DNA of 64,000 nt, taken from assembly GCA_016946835.1 (NCBI GenBank), contig JACVTC010000198.1, positions 1 to 64,000 of the forward strand, written 5' to 3'. The notes beneath the pieces are model-generated. The model did no database searches, had not been told where the DNA came from, and worked only from the letters and a program-made list of their open reading frames with translations. The stretch comes from Neocallimastix lanati (nom. inval.). Lineage: Eukaryota; Neocallimastigomycota; Neocallimastigomycetes; Neocallimastigales; Neocallimastigaceae. The translations under genes and the position numbers were made by a program. Shown here in pieces: positions 1 through 10,090 of this stretch (the stretch's first letter is position 1; every line of letters begins with the position of its first letter).

Positions 1-303
1 ATAAATGTTAAGGTTTTAGAGAATTAAATAAAAATAAAGTAAGGAAACACAAATTTTATTCATTTATTTATTATTTTTATTTATTTTATTAATTTTACTT
101 GATGATATTTAAAAATTAGTAGCAAAATTTACAACTATTTATACTTTTTTCAAGGCATAAAAGTTGTTCTTGCCACTAAATTACATTTTATTTATTTTTT
201 TTTTTTTTATAAAAACTATTAAATTTAAATTGAATTTTATAATTAGTTATATAAAATTTAATTATAACAATATAAATAAAATACATTTATAATATTAATA
301 AAA

Positions 304-355
<52 letters not shown>

Positions 356-853
356 TTATTTATTTAAAAATATCTAAAATATTACTAATAAGAATTTATT
401 TAATTGGCTATAATTTTTATTACAATCTGTTAAAATATTCAAATAAAAATAAAAATACTATTCTAATATAAAGGTTTTTAATAAAATAAAATATTTTTCA
501 ATATAAAATAAAACATTTCGATATAAAATTTTATAATAAAAAGTTAAAATATAATATATAAATTTTTAATTATCAATATATAAAAATATTATTAATATAA
601 ATTTTCATTATTAATATAAAAAAAAAATAAGATTTATTATTAATATTGCTAATATAAGTTTTAAATATATAAAAATATTACTTTTAATATAAGATTTAAT
701 ATAAAAATCTAAAGTTTAATATAATTTTTGATTTAATTTTTGATCTTTGGATTTAAAAATTTATTAAAGTACAAAAATAATAATGTACACATAATGTATT
801 AGAAATAAATCGTAGATTTAATTAAGAATGCATTATTTAGTACATTCTTATCA
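1..853 (-). repeat. LTR (3' LTR of the minus-strand Ty3/gypsy element)
   Basis: This stretch is repeated almost base for base at 7231-8080; the differences I noticed are mainly poly-T tract lengths. In element orientation it starts TGATAAGAATG at 853 and ends near position 1. It carries a poly-T tract of about 45-50 bases near 308-353. The window begins at, or one base inside, the outer LTR edge, so the left target-site duplication cannot be seen. The high LTR identity points to a recent insertion. Confidence 0.93.
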
Positions 854-866
854 AGATGCCCCGACG
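854..866 (-). promoter_or_regulatory. Candidate polypurine tract of the Ty3 element
   Basis: On the minus strand the bases just before the 3' LTR read roughly TCGGGGCATCT, directly after the end of pol. A G-rich primer for plus-strand synthesis is expected at this place in LTR elements. The purine run is short and interrupted, so the call rests mostly on position. Confidence 0.4.
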
Positions 867-871
867 AAGAC

Positions 872-3800
872 TCAAGCTTCTCTGTAAGCGGAGTTAAACT
901 TTACTAAATTTTTAAAGTGAACATTCCTATCGAGTTGCTTTCCAGTCTTCTGATCGATTAGGGTTGCCGTGTTGAATTGAATTTTTAAAATTTTAAATGG
1001 TCCATTGTAATATGGTTCTAGCTTAGTGCGGCTAAAGTTTCTAACAAGAACAAGATCACCAGCCTTTAATTCTTTTCCCTTTTTCATACTTATTTGTTCT
1101 TCTCGTCTTGTTGCCCAATACTTGTTAGCATTCTTCACATTTTCGCATGCTTCTCTAGTCCATTGATAATGACGAACAAATTTTTCCATTAAAATTTCAT
1201 CATATGATTTACCTGCATTTTCAATTGTTCTTATGGCTATATCATAAGGCTGTTGGTCTTCTCTTCCATATACTAATTCAAAACTAGAATGTCCAGTAGC
1301 TGTATTTTTGGTAGTTCGAAGTGCCCATAAAGCAGAAGGTAAAACTTCATCCCAATCTTGATTTTTCCTTCCTAATAAACGAAGTAATTTTCCAATTTCT
1401 TTATTTCGATTTTCAGTAAGGCCATTTGATTCAGGGTGGTAAGTAGCTACAAATTTAACATATACATCATAAAAATCAAGAAAGATTTTAGTCATATCAG
1501 AAGTGAATTGGACTCCATTATCAGTAGTAATAACTTGAGGTACACCATGTCTTGCAAAAACGTTTATTAAAAATTTAATTATATCAGAGGAAGTTATGTT
1601 TTCAGTGGGTTCGGCTTCAACCCATTTGGTAAAGTAATCAACAGTTACTATAATATATTGATTATTATTTCTTGTTTTTGGTAACGGTCCTATAATATCT
1701 AATCCTAAATGCACAAAGGGACCCTCCACTTTAGTTGGATGGTTTTCGGTTGGTTCTGGATATGGTTGAGGACGATTTAATTGGCATTTTTCACAATTAC
1801 TAACAATTCTTTTGATATCTTTAATCATATGATTCCAATAAAAGTTTTTCTTAAGTCTTTGATATGTTTTGTAATATCCTTCGTGGCCAATATTATGAGC
1901 TTCTAAAATTAATTTAAACCTTTCATTTTCGTCCGTTATTAATTTTCTATAATTTCCATTGTCGATAAAGTAATCTTCACCATCAATAACAGTAAACTTT
2001 TCATTAATAAATTCCTTTATAACTTTAGATAATAATTCTTCATTATTTCCATCAGTAATTTTTGTTAATAATATCTTTCTCTCTTCCTTACTTTTCATTC
2101 TTGAAAGAGCATCAGCTAACACATTCTTTTTGCCTGATTCATATTTTATATTAATTCCAAGCATACTAGCGGTTAGACACCATCTTGTTTGCCTTGCATT
2201 CAAAGGTTCTTTATTCTTAAATAAACCAACTAATGGTTTATGATCTGTGTAAATAGTTGTAGGTAGTGGATTTCCTTCAATATAAGATTTAAATTTAGTC
2301 ATACAGTAAAACAAAGCGGTTCCTTCCAAATCGGTAATACCATAATTCTTTTCAGCTTTCTTTAAACTTCTACTTATAAAGTGTATTGGATGCTCCTTAC
2401 CGGTTTCTTCTTCTTTTTGTAAAAGAACTCCACCAATTCCATTATACGAAGCATCAGTTCTAATGATAAAAGGTTTGTCAAATGACGGAAATTTTAGAAT
2501 AGGTGCATTGATTAATTTTTCTTTTAGGAGTTCAAAGCTTTCTTGTTGTTCTTTATTCCATTCATATTTAGTATTCTTTTTCAATAATTTACATAAAGGT
2601 GAGGTAATTTGAGCATATTTAGGAATAAAGTCACGATAATATCCTACTGCTCCTAGAAATGATCTTAATTCATGAATTGATGAAGGGGCTTCCCACTTCT
2701 TAATAGCTGTTATTTTACTTTCCATGGGACTTAATCCTTTAGTAGTAAGTTTGTGACCTAATACATCAACTTCAGTTTGAAGAAAATGGCACTTTTCAAT
2801 ATTAATTTTTAACTTGTTTTCTTTAAATACTTCTAATACTTGTTTAATATGAATTAAATGTTCTTCGATACTTTTTGAATAGATCAAAACATCATCAATA
2901 AATACGTAAACAAATTCACCAATAAAAGGGAATAAAATTTTATTCATTTCTCTTTGGAAGGTTGAGGGAGCTCCAGTAAGTCCAAAAGGCATAACCTTAA
3001 ATTGATAATTTCCAAACTTAGTAGTGAAAGTGGTTACTTCAACGCTTTCTTCATCCATTAAGATTTGGTGAAAACCAGAAAATAAATCAAGAGTTGTAAA
3101 TATTTTAGCTCCTCCGAGACTATCAAAAATTTCATCTATATATGGAACTGAATAAGAATCTTTTTCTGTCATATCATTGACTTTTCGGTAGTCAATGCAC
3201 AAGCGCCACTTTCCATTGTGTTTTAGAATAAGTACTACTGGAGATGACCATTCTGAACAGGATGGTTCTATCAATCCTTTCTTAATAAGTTTTGTGAGTT
3301 CTTCTTTTAAGATATCTGATTTTAATTTAGTTAACCTATAACTTCTTAATTTTACTGGCTTTGAATTTGCTTTTAAACGGATCTTATGTGGTGAAAGTTT
3401 AGAAGGAGTTAGTTCTTCTGTTGAAGTGGCAACTATGTCAATCATTTCTTTGAGAATTTTAATAATTTGTTCTTTATAATCTTTATTTAAGGTACTTAAA
3501 AATTCATCACTCTCAATAAATTCCATTGGAGTTAATTCCTTTATAATTTCCTTTTCATTATTCGTTTCTTTAACTTTTCTAATAGTGCAAATTATACTCT
3601 CTTCATCATAATATTGATTATTTATTTTAGCTATTTCTTCGTATTCACTTTCTGACAAAAGTTTACATAAACTGTTTAAGGTCGGATGAATAAATAAACA
3701 ATGATCGATTTGAGTTTTAAAGTTTATTAACATATCATAAAAAGAGTCTTCTTTCTCAATAATTCTAAAGTCCGCATTAAATTCATAATTATTAATTTTT

Positions 3801-4906
3801 ACTGGTAATCGAACAATAATTCCTTCCGAGTATTCTTCATCTTGTGTTGCTAGTTGGATTCTTCCACGACTTTTTCCAACTGTTTCATATTCACCAGGTA
3901 ATTTATCAAAATACTGCTTAGTAACGATGCTTAGGTTACTACAAGAATCAATTAAAAGTTTTCCTAGTACTCCGTCAACACTTGCATCAACCATTGCTAA
4001 GTCTTCTTCGGCTACTTCATTACTTTTACTTATGTAGCTATGATCATAGTTATTTACTAATAAAGTTCGTGCTATTACATTGTCTACAGTTCCAATTATT
4101 TTAGATTTTTCTAACTTTAAACCTTGAGTTAGTTGTGAACGAATTTTCGGACATGCATTCAAGAGTTGACCTATCGTAATACTGGATTTAAGATTATTTA
4201 AATCATCCATAATATTGTAAGGTTCTTTATTATTCATCATTTTAATATTCCTCTTTACTAACTGAGTATTTCCATTATTAGTTTCTTTAGTTTTTGTTGA
4301 AATTAATTTTTCCAAAGTATTAGTTTTATTTTGTTGATTATCTTTATTCATTTCTAGATCTTCTATTTCATTATCGATTACAAGTATATCTTCAGATTCA
4401 ACTTTTTCCTTTCCTTTTGATGAATAATTGTTGTTTTCTTCTTTACTTTCTCTTACTCTTGTCATATTTCTTAATTCCTTTTCTTTTTGTTTTTCTTTGT
4501 TAATATTTGGTTGAGTTAAAATTGATGGAAGTATTTGATTTTTATAAGCTTTATTTGGTTTATTATGTAGCTCATTTTCTTTCTTCTTTCTTAAAGCAGG
4601 AGTTGCGAAAGGACGTGGATTATCTTTTAAACTTTTATGTACTTTCTTGGAATTACTTTCTTCTTTTTCGCTGTTATTATCATTCATTTTTCTTTTTATA
4701 GCATTTATAATGATATCATCCTCACTATCAGGTGTGTCACTAAAATCAAATTCTTCAGATTCTTCATTAAAGGAATTATTATCAATTGGAGTATTCTTAG
4801 TAAAAGTATTATTTTGTAAATTATTTAATGAAGCTATTGTTTTGTCATTGGGAGTGCTTCTGCTCCCATTTAGAAGTTTAAAGACTTTTTGGAATATATT
4901 TCTTTT
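872..4906 (-). CDS. pol: Ty3/gypsy Pol polyprotein (protease-RT-RNase H-integrase)
   Basis: The polyprotein of a Ty3/gypsy retrotransposon. Counting from the first Met (4687, 1271 aa): an aspartic protease motif LLIDSCSN near residue 246, reverse transcriptase with FIDD near 596, RNase H with RTDAS near 746, an integrase zinc-binding H-H-C-C motif near 932-970, and the integrase catalytic triad D (LGLDIIGP, ~1000), D (TTDNG, ~1052), E (LTENRN, ~1088) with exact D-35-E spacing. There is no chromodomain at the C-terminus. The frame is open upstream of the Met as far as 4906 and overlaps the end of gag by 37 nt in the -1 frame, so Pol is probably made as a Gag-Pol frameshift product. No internal stop or frameshift is visible; the element may be competent for transposition. 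Confidence 0.95.
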   Translation of the reverse strand, partial: KRNIFQKVFKLLNGSRSTPNDKTIASLNNLQNNTFTKNTPIDNNSFNEESEEFDFSDTPDSEDDIIINAIKRKMNDNNSEKEESNSKKVHKSLKDNPRPFATPALRKKKENELHNKPNKAYKNQILPSILTQPNINKEKQKEKELRNMTRVRESKEENNNYSSKGKEKVESEDILVIDNEIEDLEMNKDNQQNKTNTLEKLISTKTKETNNGNTQLVKRNIKMMNNKEPYNIMDDLNNLKSSITIGQLLNACPKIRSQLTQGLKLEKSKIIGTVDNVIARTLLVNNYDHSYISKSNEVAEEDLAMVDASVDGVLGKLLIDSCSNLSIVTKQYFDKLPGEYETVGKSRGRIQLATQDEEYSEGIIVRLPVKINNYEFNADFRIIEKEDSFYDMLINFKTQIDHCLFIHPTLNSLCKLLSESEYEEIAKINNQYYDEESIICTIRKVKETNNEKEIIKELTPMEFIESDEFLSTLNKDYKEQIIKILKEMIDIVATSTEELTPSKLSPHKIRLKANSKPVKLRSYRLTKLKSDILKEELTKLIKKGLIEPSCSEWSSPVVLILKHNGKWRLCIDYRKVNDMTEKDSYSVPYIDEIFDSLGGAKIFTTLDLFSGFHQILMDEESVEVTTFTTKFGNYQFKVMPFGLTGAPSTFQREMNKILFPFIGEFVYVFIDDVLIYSKSIEEHLIHIKQVLEVFKENKLKINIEKCHFLQTEVDVLGHKLTTKGLSPMESKITAIKKWEAPSSIHELRSFLGAVGYYRDFIPKYAQITSPLCKLLKKNTKYEWNKEQQESFELLKEKLINAPILKFPSFDKPFIIRTDASYNGIGGVLLQKEEETGKEHPIHFISRSLKKAEKNYGITDLEGTALFYCMTKFKSYIEGNPLPTTIYTDHKPLVGLFKNKEPLNARQTRWCLTASMLGINIKYESGKKNVLADALSRMKSKEERKILLTKITDGNNEELLSKVIKEFINEKFTVIDGEDYFIDNGNYRKLITDENERFKLILEAHNIGHEGYYKTYQRLKKNFYWNHMIKDIKRIVSNCEKCQLNRPQPYPEPTENHPTKVEGPFVHLGLDIIGPLPKTRNNNQYIIVTVDYFTKWVEAEPTENITSSDIIKFLINVFARHGVPQVITTDNGVQFTSDMTKIFLDFYDVYVKFVATYHPESNGLTENRNKEIGKLLRLLGRKNQDWDEVLPSALWALRTTKNTATGHSSFELVYGREDQQPYDIAIRTIENAGKSYDEILMEKFVRHYQWTREACENVKNANKYWATRREEQISMKKGKELKAGDLVLVRNFSRTKLEPYYNGPFKILKIQFNTATLIDQKTGKQLDRNVHFKNLVKFNSAYREA

Positions 4907-5781
4907 TTATTTTTTTCCATAATCTTATTTAATTGAGGGCAATAGTATGAGTAATGACCTTCTTCCTTACAGAAGAAGCAAGTTTTAATAGATAAATTTC
5001 TCATTTTCTGGGTTGATTCTTCTATAATATCTTGAGGTTTCGGTTTATTATTTGTTTGACTTGTTTGGAAAGTTTCGTTTCTTCTTTTAGGATAAAGTCT
5101 TGAAGTAGTACTGTTTTGATTATTTTGATTATGCTGGGAATTATTAACATTATAGGTATTAATATTATTGTTCCTTACAGAAAGTCTATCTACTTTCTCG
5201 GCAATTTTGAAAGCTTTCTCCATACTTATATCATCTTTAAGGGATAATTTCTTCCAAGCTTCATAATTATTTTGAATAGAATCAATATAATCTAGTACAC
5301 CGATGCGCTTTCTTCTCTTTTTATCAAGTTTAGTGTACAAAGTTCTATATCTTACATTAAAGTCTTTAATCTTTTCGTTTCTTTTAATTCGCATTGCACG
5401 AAGTTCTTTAAGAAGTAAATTTTGGTCTTCTTTAATACCGTAAAAATTTTCAAGACTTGAAATGATTTTTCCAAGAGAAGGAAATTTAATATCATCATCA
5501 ACATTTTCTTCTTCATCATCTTCTTCTTCTTCATCTGATGAATCATCACTTTCATCATCACTATCTTCTCCCAAATCTTCAATAACGCGTTGTACTTCAC
5601 CAGAGCTGGTAAGTAAACAAGCATTAAATATTGTTTCTGGATCTGTAATACCTTGTATCTTGATCCAAAGTTTTAATTCAGTAGCCCAGGACTTAATATC
5701 TAAATTGTCCTTGCTAAGTTTCACAATATCTCTTAATTCTTTTTTCAATTCTTTAAAGCTCAAAGTTGTTTCCTTGGACAT
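4870..5781 (-). CDS. gag: Ty3/gypsy Gag (capsid-nucleocapsid) protein
   Basis: The structural protein of the same retrotransposon; it packages element RNA into particles. The frame is open from 5847 (325 aa), but the Met at 5781 (MSKETTLSFKEL, 303 aa) begins the part that looks like folded protein; the 22 residues before it are hydrophobic and AT-driven. A long helical, charged capsid-like region holds an acidic run of Asp, Glu and Ser about a third of the way in. Near the C-terminus is one CCHC zinc knuckle (CFFCKEEGHYSYYC), as expected for nucleocapsid RNA binding. It is followed in the -1 frame by pol. Confidence 0.88.
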   Translation of the reverse strand: MSKETTLSFKELKKELRDIVKLSKDNLDIKSWATELKLWIKIQGITDPETIFNACLLTSSGEVQRVIEDLGEDSDDESDDSSDEEEEDDEEENVDDDIKFPSLGKIISSLENFYGIKEDQNLLLKELRAMRIKRNEKIKDFNVRYRTLYTKLDKKRRKRIGVLDYIDSIQNNYEAWKKLSLKDDISMEKAFKIAEKVDRLSVRNNNINTYNVNNSQHNQNNQNSTTSRLYPKRRNETFQTSQTNNKPKPQDIIEESTQKMRNLSIKTCFFCKEEGHYSYYCPQLNKIMEKNKKEIYSKKSLNF

Positions 5782-5847
5782 TTTGTTTAAATATTTCTTG
5801 TTGTATATTAATGAGGTGATTAAATAAGAATAAATTTGGAAATACAA

Positions 5848-7212
5848 CTTTAAAAATATAATTTAATAGGTAATTTAATATCGAATCAATTTTTTTAAAA
5901 CAATATATTTTAGTAACTTTTGAAAATAATAATTTTATTTGCTTTCTTTAGTAGATATAAGCTCGAAATCTTTATCGACAACTTAGTAGAAATTATAAAG
6001 CACGAGGTTCTTTTCGACTACTTTATTAAGAATAATTTTTAAGTTCGAAATCTTTATCGACAACTCAATAGAATAATTTTTAAGTTCGAAATCTTTATCG
6101 ACAACTCAATAGAATAATTTTAAGTTCGAAATCTTTATCGACAACTTAATAGAATAATTTTAAGTTCGAAATCTTTATCGACAACTTAATAGAATAATTT
6201 TTCAAGCTCGAAATCTTTATCGACCACTTGAATTTTGTAATTTAGTATATTTGTAGTAATAAATTTAGAAGCAAAGTTTTATTTATTATTTTCACCTTTC
6301 AAAAATTTTTCTTTTTAAACGATAAATATTGTTTTGTTATAGCTAATAAAATTATTAATTAATTATAATTATTAAATACAAAAAATAATCTTTATTGTCG
6401 TACAATCTGATAGTACACACTGTCTGACGTGCAGCTTACCTAATGGTGTCATGCCACGCGTGTGCCACGATTACTATATTCAATATAAAATATAGCAGTT
6501 CAGAGCCCACTAGCCCAATTACTATGTAGGATAAACTTAATCCGATAATCTATGTACGGAATAAAAAAAATTTTAAAAGTATTCAATAATATTTTTATTA
6601 ACTAACACAATATTTTCAAAGTAAATTAAGATTCTTTTACAGGAATTATTAAACAAATAAAGTATCAGTAATAAAAAAAAAATAAAAAAAATTTAAATGG
6701 CGAAGTTAGCCAAAGTCTGATACTTTATATAATAAAGTGCCTTATAACTAGCACAAAGAAAAGTAAAAAAAATATATATAAAAAAAACAATCTTACGCCT
6801 TCGGTGACGTAAGCTCCTTATTCGCCAGTGCTTGGAAAGTACCCGCACCTTCGTGTGTTGAAACGTTGAAGGCTGAACTATTATTACCGGGTCGGTAACC
6901 AAATACCTTCGTCTACTTTCCAATTAATCTCCAAATTAACTACTATTCAATAACCTACTATGAATAGAGTTAATTTGTTGCTATCTGAGAATACACTGTG
7001 TATGAGCTCTATCCGCTCCTTGTTATAATTTTACAAAATTTGTTTTTTTAGAATCTTAATTTTACTTATTTAAAAAAAATTTTTTTATATATATATCAAA
7101 CAAGCGCCATAGGTTAATCAAAGGATTAACGACTTACTTGTTTATCAATATAAAATAAAAAAAATTAAAAAAAAAAAAAATCTATGTTATTTACTATTAT
7201 TTCTATTTAATT
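5848..7212 (-). other. Long 5' leader of the Ty3 element
   Basis: About 1.4 kb lies between the primer binding site and gag, long for a Ty3 leader. It holds a ~40-bp tandem repeat (5959-6237, listed separately) and stretches richer in G and C (6380-6550 and 6790-7020) than the surroundings. I see no convincing gene; the 76-codon frame at 6693-6923 has no family resemblance. The leader may carry packaging, dimerisation or splicing signals (inference). Confidence 0.6.
5959..6237 (-). repeat. Tandem ~40-bp repeat in the retroelement leader
   Basis: About seven units of 40-42 bp share the core TTCGAAATCTTTATCGACAA. Units begin near 5959, 6000 (degenerate), 6041, 6082, 6122, 6162 and 6204. The central four are almost identical, the outer ones diverged. 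The array lies immediately upstream of gag in the leader. Confidence 0.9.
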
Positions 7213-7229
7213 CCCCGATATCTCCACCA
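7213..7229 (-). promoter_or_regulatory. Primer binding site (tRNA 3' end)
   Basis: Next to the 5' LTR the minus strand reads TGGTGGAGATATCGGGG, starting with the TGG that pairs with a tRNA 3' CCA. The complement implies a tRNA ending TATCTCC-A-CCA, so an acceptor stem beginning GGAGATA and a discriminator base A. A Leu-type tRNA would fit the discriminator, but I cannot name it from the sequence. Confidence 0.6.
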
Positions 7230-7230
7230 T

Positions 7231-7532
7231 ATAAATGTTAAGGTTTTAGAGAATTAAATAAAAATAAAGTAAGGAAACACAAATTTTATTCATTTATTTA
7301 TTATTTTTATTTATTTTATTAATTTTACTTGATGATATTTAAAAATTAGTAGCAAAATTTACAACTATTTATACTTTTTTCAAGGCATAAAAGTTGTTCT
7401 TGCCACTAAATTACATTTTATTTATTTTTTTTTTTTTATAAAAACTATTAAATTTAAATTGAATTTTATAATTAGTTATATAAAATTTAATTATAACAAT
7501 ATAAATAAAATACATTTATAATATTAATAAAA

Positions 7533-7582
<50 letters not shown>

Positions 7583-8080
7583 TTATTTATTTAAAAATAT
7601 CTAAAATATTACTAATAAGAATTTATTTAATTGGCTATAATTTTTATTACAATCTGTTAAAATATTCAAATAAAAATAAAAATACTATTCTAATATAAAG
7701 GTTTTTAATAAAATAAAATATTTTTCAATATAAAATAAAACATTTCGATATAAAATTTTATAATAAAAAGTTAAAATATAATATATAAATTTTTAATTAT
7801 CAATATATAAAAATATTATTAATATAAATTTTCATTATTAATATAAAAAAAAAATAAGATTTATTATTAATATTGCTAATATAAGTTTTAAATATATAAA
7901 AATATTACTTTTAATATAAGATTTAATATAAAAATCTAAAGTTTAATATAATTTTTGATTTAATTTTTGATCTTTGGATTTAAAAATTTATTAAAGTACA
8001 AAAATAATAATGTACACATAATGTATTAGAAATAAATCGTAGATTTAATTAAGAATGCATTATTTAGTACATTCTTATCA
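7231..8080 (-). repeat. LTR (5' LTR of the minus-strand Ty3/gypsy element)
   Basis: This is the near-identical partner of 1-853. It begins in element orientation with TGATAAGAATG at 8080 and ends at about 7231 beside the primer binding site. The ends show an imperfect inverted match (TGATAAGAATGT against TATAAATGTT). Transcription of the element would start in this copy. The base after it (8081) is host or older repeat DNA. Confidence 0.93.
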
Positions 8081-8095
8081 ACAGTTAGTAAAATT

Positions 8096-8170
8096 AGAAC
8101 TTTGGTTCAATGGTTAGTTACATTGACCATGACCAATACTTCATGGGTTCGACTCACACCTCAACCCATT
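8096..8170 (+). other. tRNA-like relic with A-box and B-box matches
   Basis: A stretch matches the internal RNA polymerase III promoter: an A-box-like TGGTTCAATGG and a B-box GGTTCGACTC about 40 bases apart, followed by TTTT. It also folds as a near-perfect hairpin (TGGTTCAATG with CATTGACCA). The expected T-stem and acceptor stem do not pair properly, so this is not a working tRNA. It may be a decayed tRNA gene or the head of a tRNA-derived SINE. Confidence 0.4.
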
Positions 8171-8637
8171 TTGCATAAATAATTATTTTTAATTATTTTA
8201 TTAATTATTAATAATATCTTCTTGAATATTCTTTCTGTATAAAATTATAGAAAGTTAAAGATTCTTTCGGTTTGTAATTTAACCGAAATGAATTTAGAAA
8301 TTCTTATTATATAAATTATTTTATTCTTTTTTGATAAGATTCATTTTCATCAATTAAAATCTATATTCTAGAAACTTTACATTATTAATTATTACAAACA
8401 TATTTCTAAATATTTCTTTAAAATTATTTTTACATGTTAAAACTGTTTTTCCGTTAAAAGTATAAATAGTGCGAACTTCACGAATGAAAATATTTTTCTT
8501 CGTGTTTTTATTAATTATTGAATTAATTAATAAGTAATTCGAAATATTACAATAATTAATCTTTATAATTAATATTTTTAAATTTCTTAATTAATAAAAC
8601 TATATTTTAAAAAACCAAATTACTTATTAATCAAAAA
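8171..8637. other. AT-rich gap before the second Ty3-type element
   Basis: No gene is visible. Around 8459 there is a TATA-like AAAAGTATAAATAGTG, similar in style to the TATA region inside the LTR at about 10633. It could be a remnant of another LTR, but I found no matching partner. Confidence 0.4.
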
Positions 8638-10059
8638 GTGCTTACCTATTGTGTTACACTCTTTAAAACACGGATATTCCAATATTCGTTACAAAGAACA
8701 AGGATTCTTGAACTCCATCATGATTCAGTTTCTGCTGGTCACTTTGGTATTAAAAAGACGTCCGAACTTATTTCCCATAATTTTTGGTGGCCAAAATTAT
8801 TCAATGATGTTTCAAGGTTTGTTAGGTCTTGTGAGATTTGTTGTAAAAACAAGGTCCCACGTCATAAACCTTACGGTCTTCTTTCACCTCTTTCTACACC
8901 GAATAAACCGTGGTCTGAATTGTCTATGGATTTTATTGTTGATCTGCCTAAGTCTAAAGATCTTACTTGTATTATGGTTGTAGTAGATCGTTTAACTAAA
9001 ATGGCACATTTTATTCCCTTTCGCTGTCTTCCTACTGCTGCCATTGCCGCTGATGCTTTTCTTTCTACTATTTTTCGTTTGCATGGCTTACCGGAATCTA
9101 TTATTTCGGATAGAGGTTCTCAGTTTACTTCTGCGTTTTGGAACAGACTATGTAGCCTTTATGACATTGAACATTCTCTTTCTACTGCTAATCATCCTCA
9201 AACAGATGGTCAAACGGAGAGGGTGAATGCGATATTGGAACAATATCTCCGTTGCTTCATCAATGAAAGACAAAACAATTGGGCTGATCTTTTACCATTT
9301 GCTGAGTTCTCATATAATAACTCTATACAGCAATCAATTAATCAAACACCATTTTTTGCAAATTATGGATTTAATCCTAAAGCTCATCCAGAAATTCCAT
9401 CTAACAAAAGACCTAGTAGGGCGGAAAAACGTGTAATTGAGATTAATGAAAATATAAATTTTTTAAAAGAGAATTTACATAAACCAAAAGAAACTTATAA
9501 GAAATATGCTGATCAAAAAAGAATGGATCCTCCTAAATTCGAAGTTGGTGATAAAGTTTGGTTACTTAAAGGAATTAACGTAAAAAATAAGAAAAAGAAA
9601 CTTTCTAATCAAATGGCTGGTCCCTTCAAAATTAGTAAGAAAATAAGTGATTTAGCTTACGAACTTAATCTTCCAAAGGGAATGCGTTGCCATCCAGTTT
9701 TTCATGTTTCATTACTCGAACCTTACTATGAAAACGAATTTAAAGATAGAAAAAATTGCAAAAGAAAAAATATACATTTAACAACTGATTATGAAGAAAG
9801 AATTCCGGAAAGAATTAACGACATGAAGAGACGTAATAGAAAGAACTTTTACCTTGTTTCTTGGAAAGGTCGTGATATTGTCGAAAACAGTTGGATTGAA
9901 GAAAGTCAAATCCCTGATCCACAGTTAATTCAAGAATATCAGAAAAGATGCAGAAAAGGAAAACAATCAACTGATACTGAGGAATCCGTTGAACCGGAAT
10001 ATTATGTCAGGCATAAGTATCAACCTTTTACGATAGATATACCTTCGAGAAAACTTTGA
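8638..10059 (+). CDS. Integrase plus chromodomain of a 5'-truncated Ty3-type chromovirus
   Basis: This is the C-terminal part of a Pol polyprotein. It has an H-H-C-C zinc-binding motif (HHDSVSAGH ... CEICC, residues ~27-70), the catalytic D (MDFIVD, residue 98), D (ISDRG, 158) and E (TDGQTERVN, 194) with D-35-E spacing, and a C-terminal chromodomain around residues 385-435 (FYLVSWKGRDIVENSWI). Chromodomains of this group read histone marks and steer integration (family knowledge). Gag, protease, RT and RNase H are missing, so the element is 5' truncated near 8638 and non-autonomous. The reading frame that remains is open. It is a different family from the element at 1-8080. Confidence 0.92.
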   Translation: MLTYCVTLFKTRIFQYSLQRTRILELHHDSVSAGHFGIKKTSELISHNFWWPKLFNDVSRFVRSCEICCKNKVPRHKPYGLLSPLSTPNKPWSELSMDFIVDLPKSKDLTCIMVVVDRLTKMAHFIPFRCLPTAAIAADAFLSTIFRLHGLPESIISDRGSQFTSAFWNRLCSLYDIEHSLSTANHPQTDGQTERVNAILEQYLRCFINERQNNWADLLPFAEFSYNNSIQQSINQTPFFANYGFNPKAHPEIPSNKRPSRAEKRVIEINENINFLKENLHKPKETYKKYADQKRMDPPKFEVGDKVWLLKGINVKNKKKKLSNQMAGPFKISKKISDLAYELNLPKGMRCHPVFHVSLLEPYYENEFKDRKNCKRKNIHLTTDYEERIPERINDMKRRNRKNFYLVSWKGRDIVENSWIEESQIPDPQLIQEYQKRCRKGKQSTDTEESVEPEYYVRHKYQPFTIDIPSRKL

Positions 10060-10076
10060 TCTCGCAGGAGCTCGAT

Positions 10077-10089
10077 TTAAGGAGGGAGA
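10077..10089 (+). promoter_or_regulatory. Polypurine tract of the truncated chromovirus
   Basis: AAGGAGGGAGA sits immediately before the LTR start TGTAAAG, the position and purine composition expected for a plus-strand primer. Confidence 0.75.
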
Positions 10090-10090
10090 T

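Noticed and set aside
5462-5827. Plus-strand Ser-rich frame opposite gag
   Set aside because: Shadow of the acidic gag region; no independent coding evidence.
6693-6923. 76-codon frame in the Ty3 leader
   Set aside because: No family resemblance, poly-Phe stretch from A/T runs, and it lies in a leader region.
8096-8170. Functional tRNA gene
   Set aside because: T-stem and acceptor stem do not pair and no plausible anticodon arm could be drawn.
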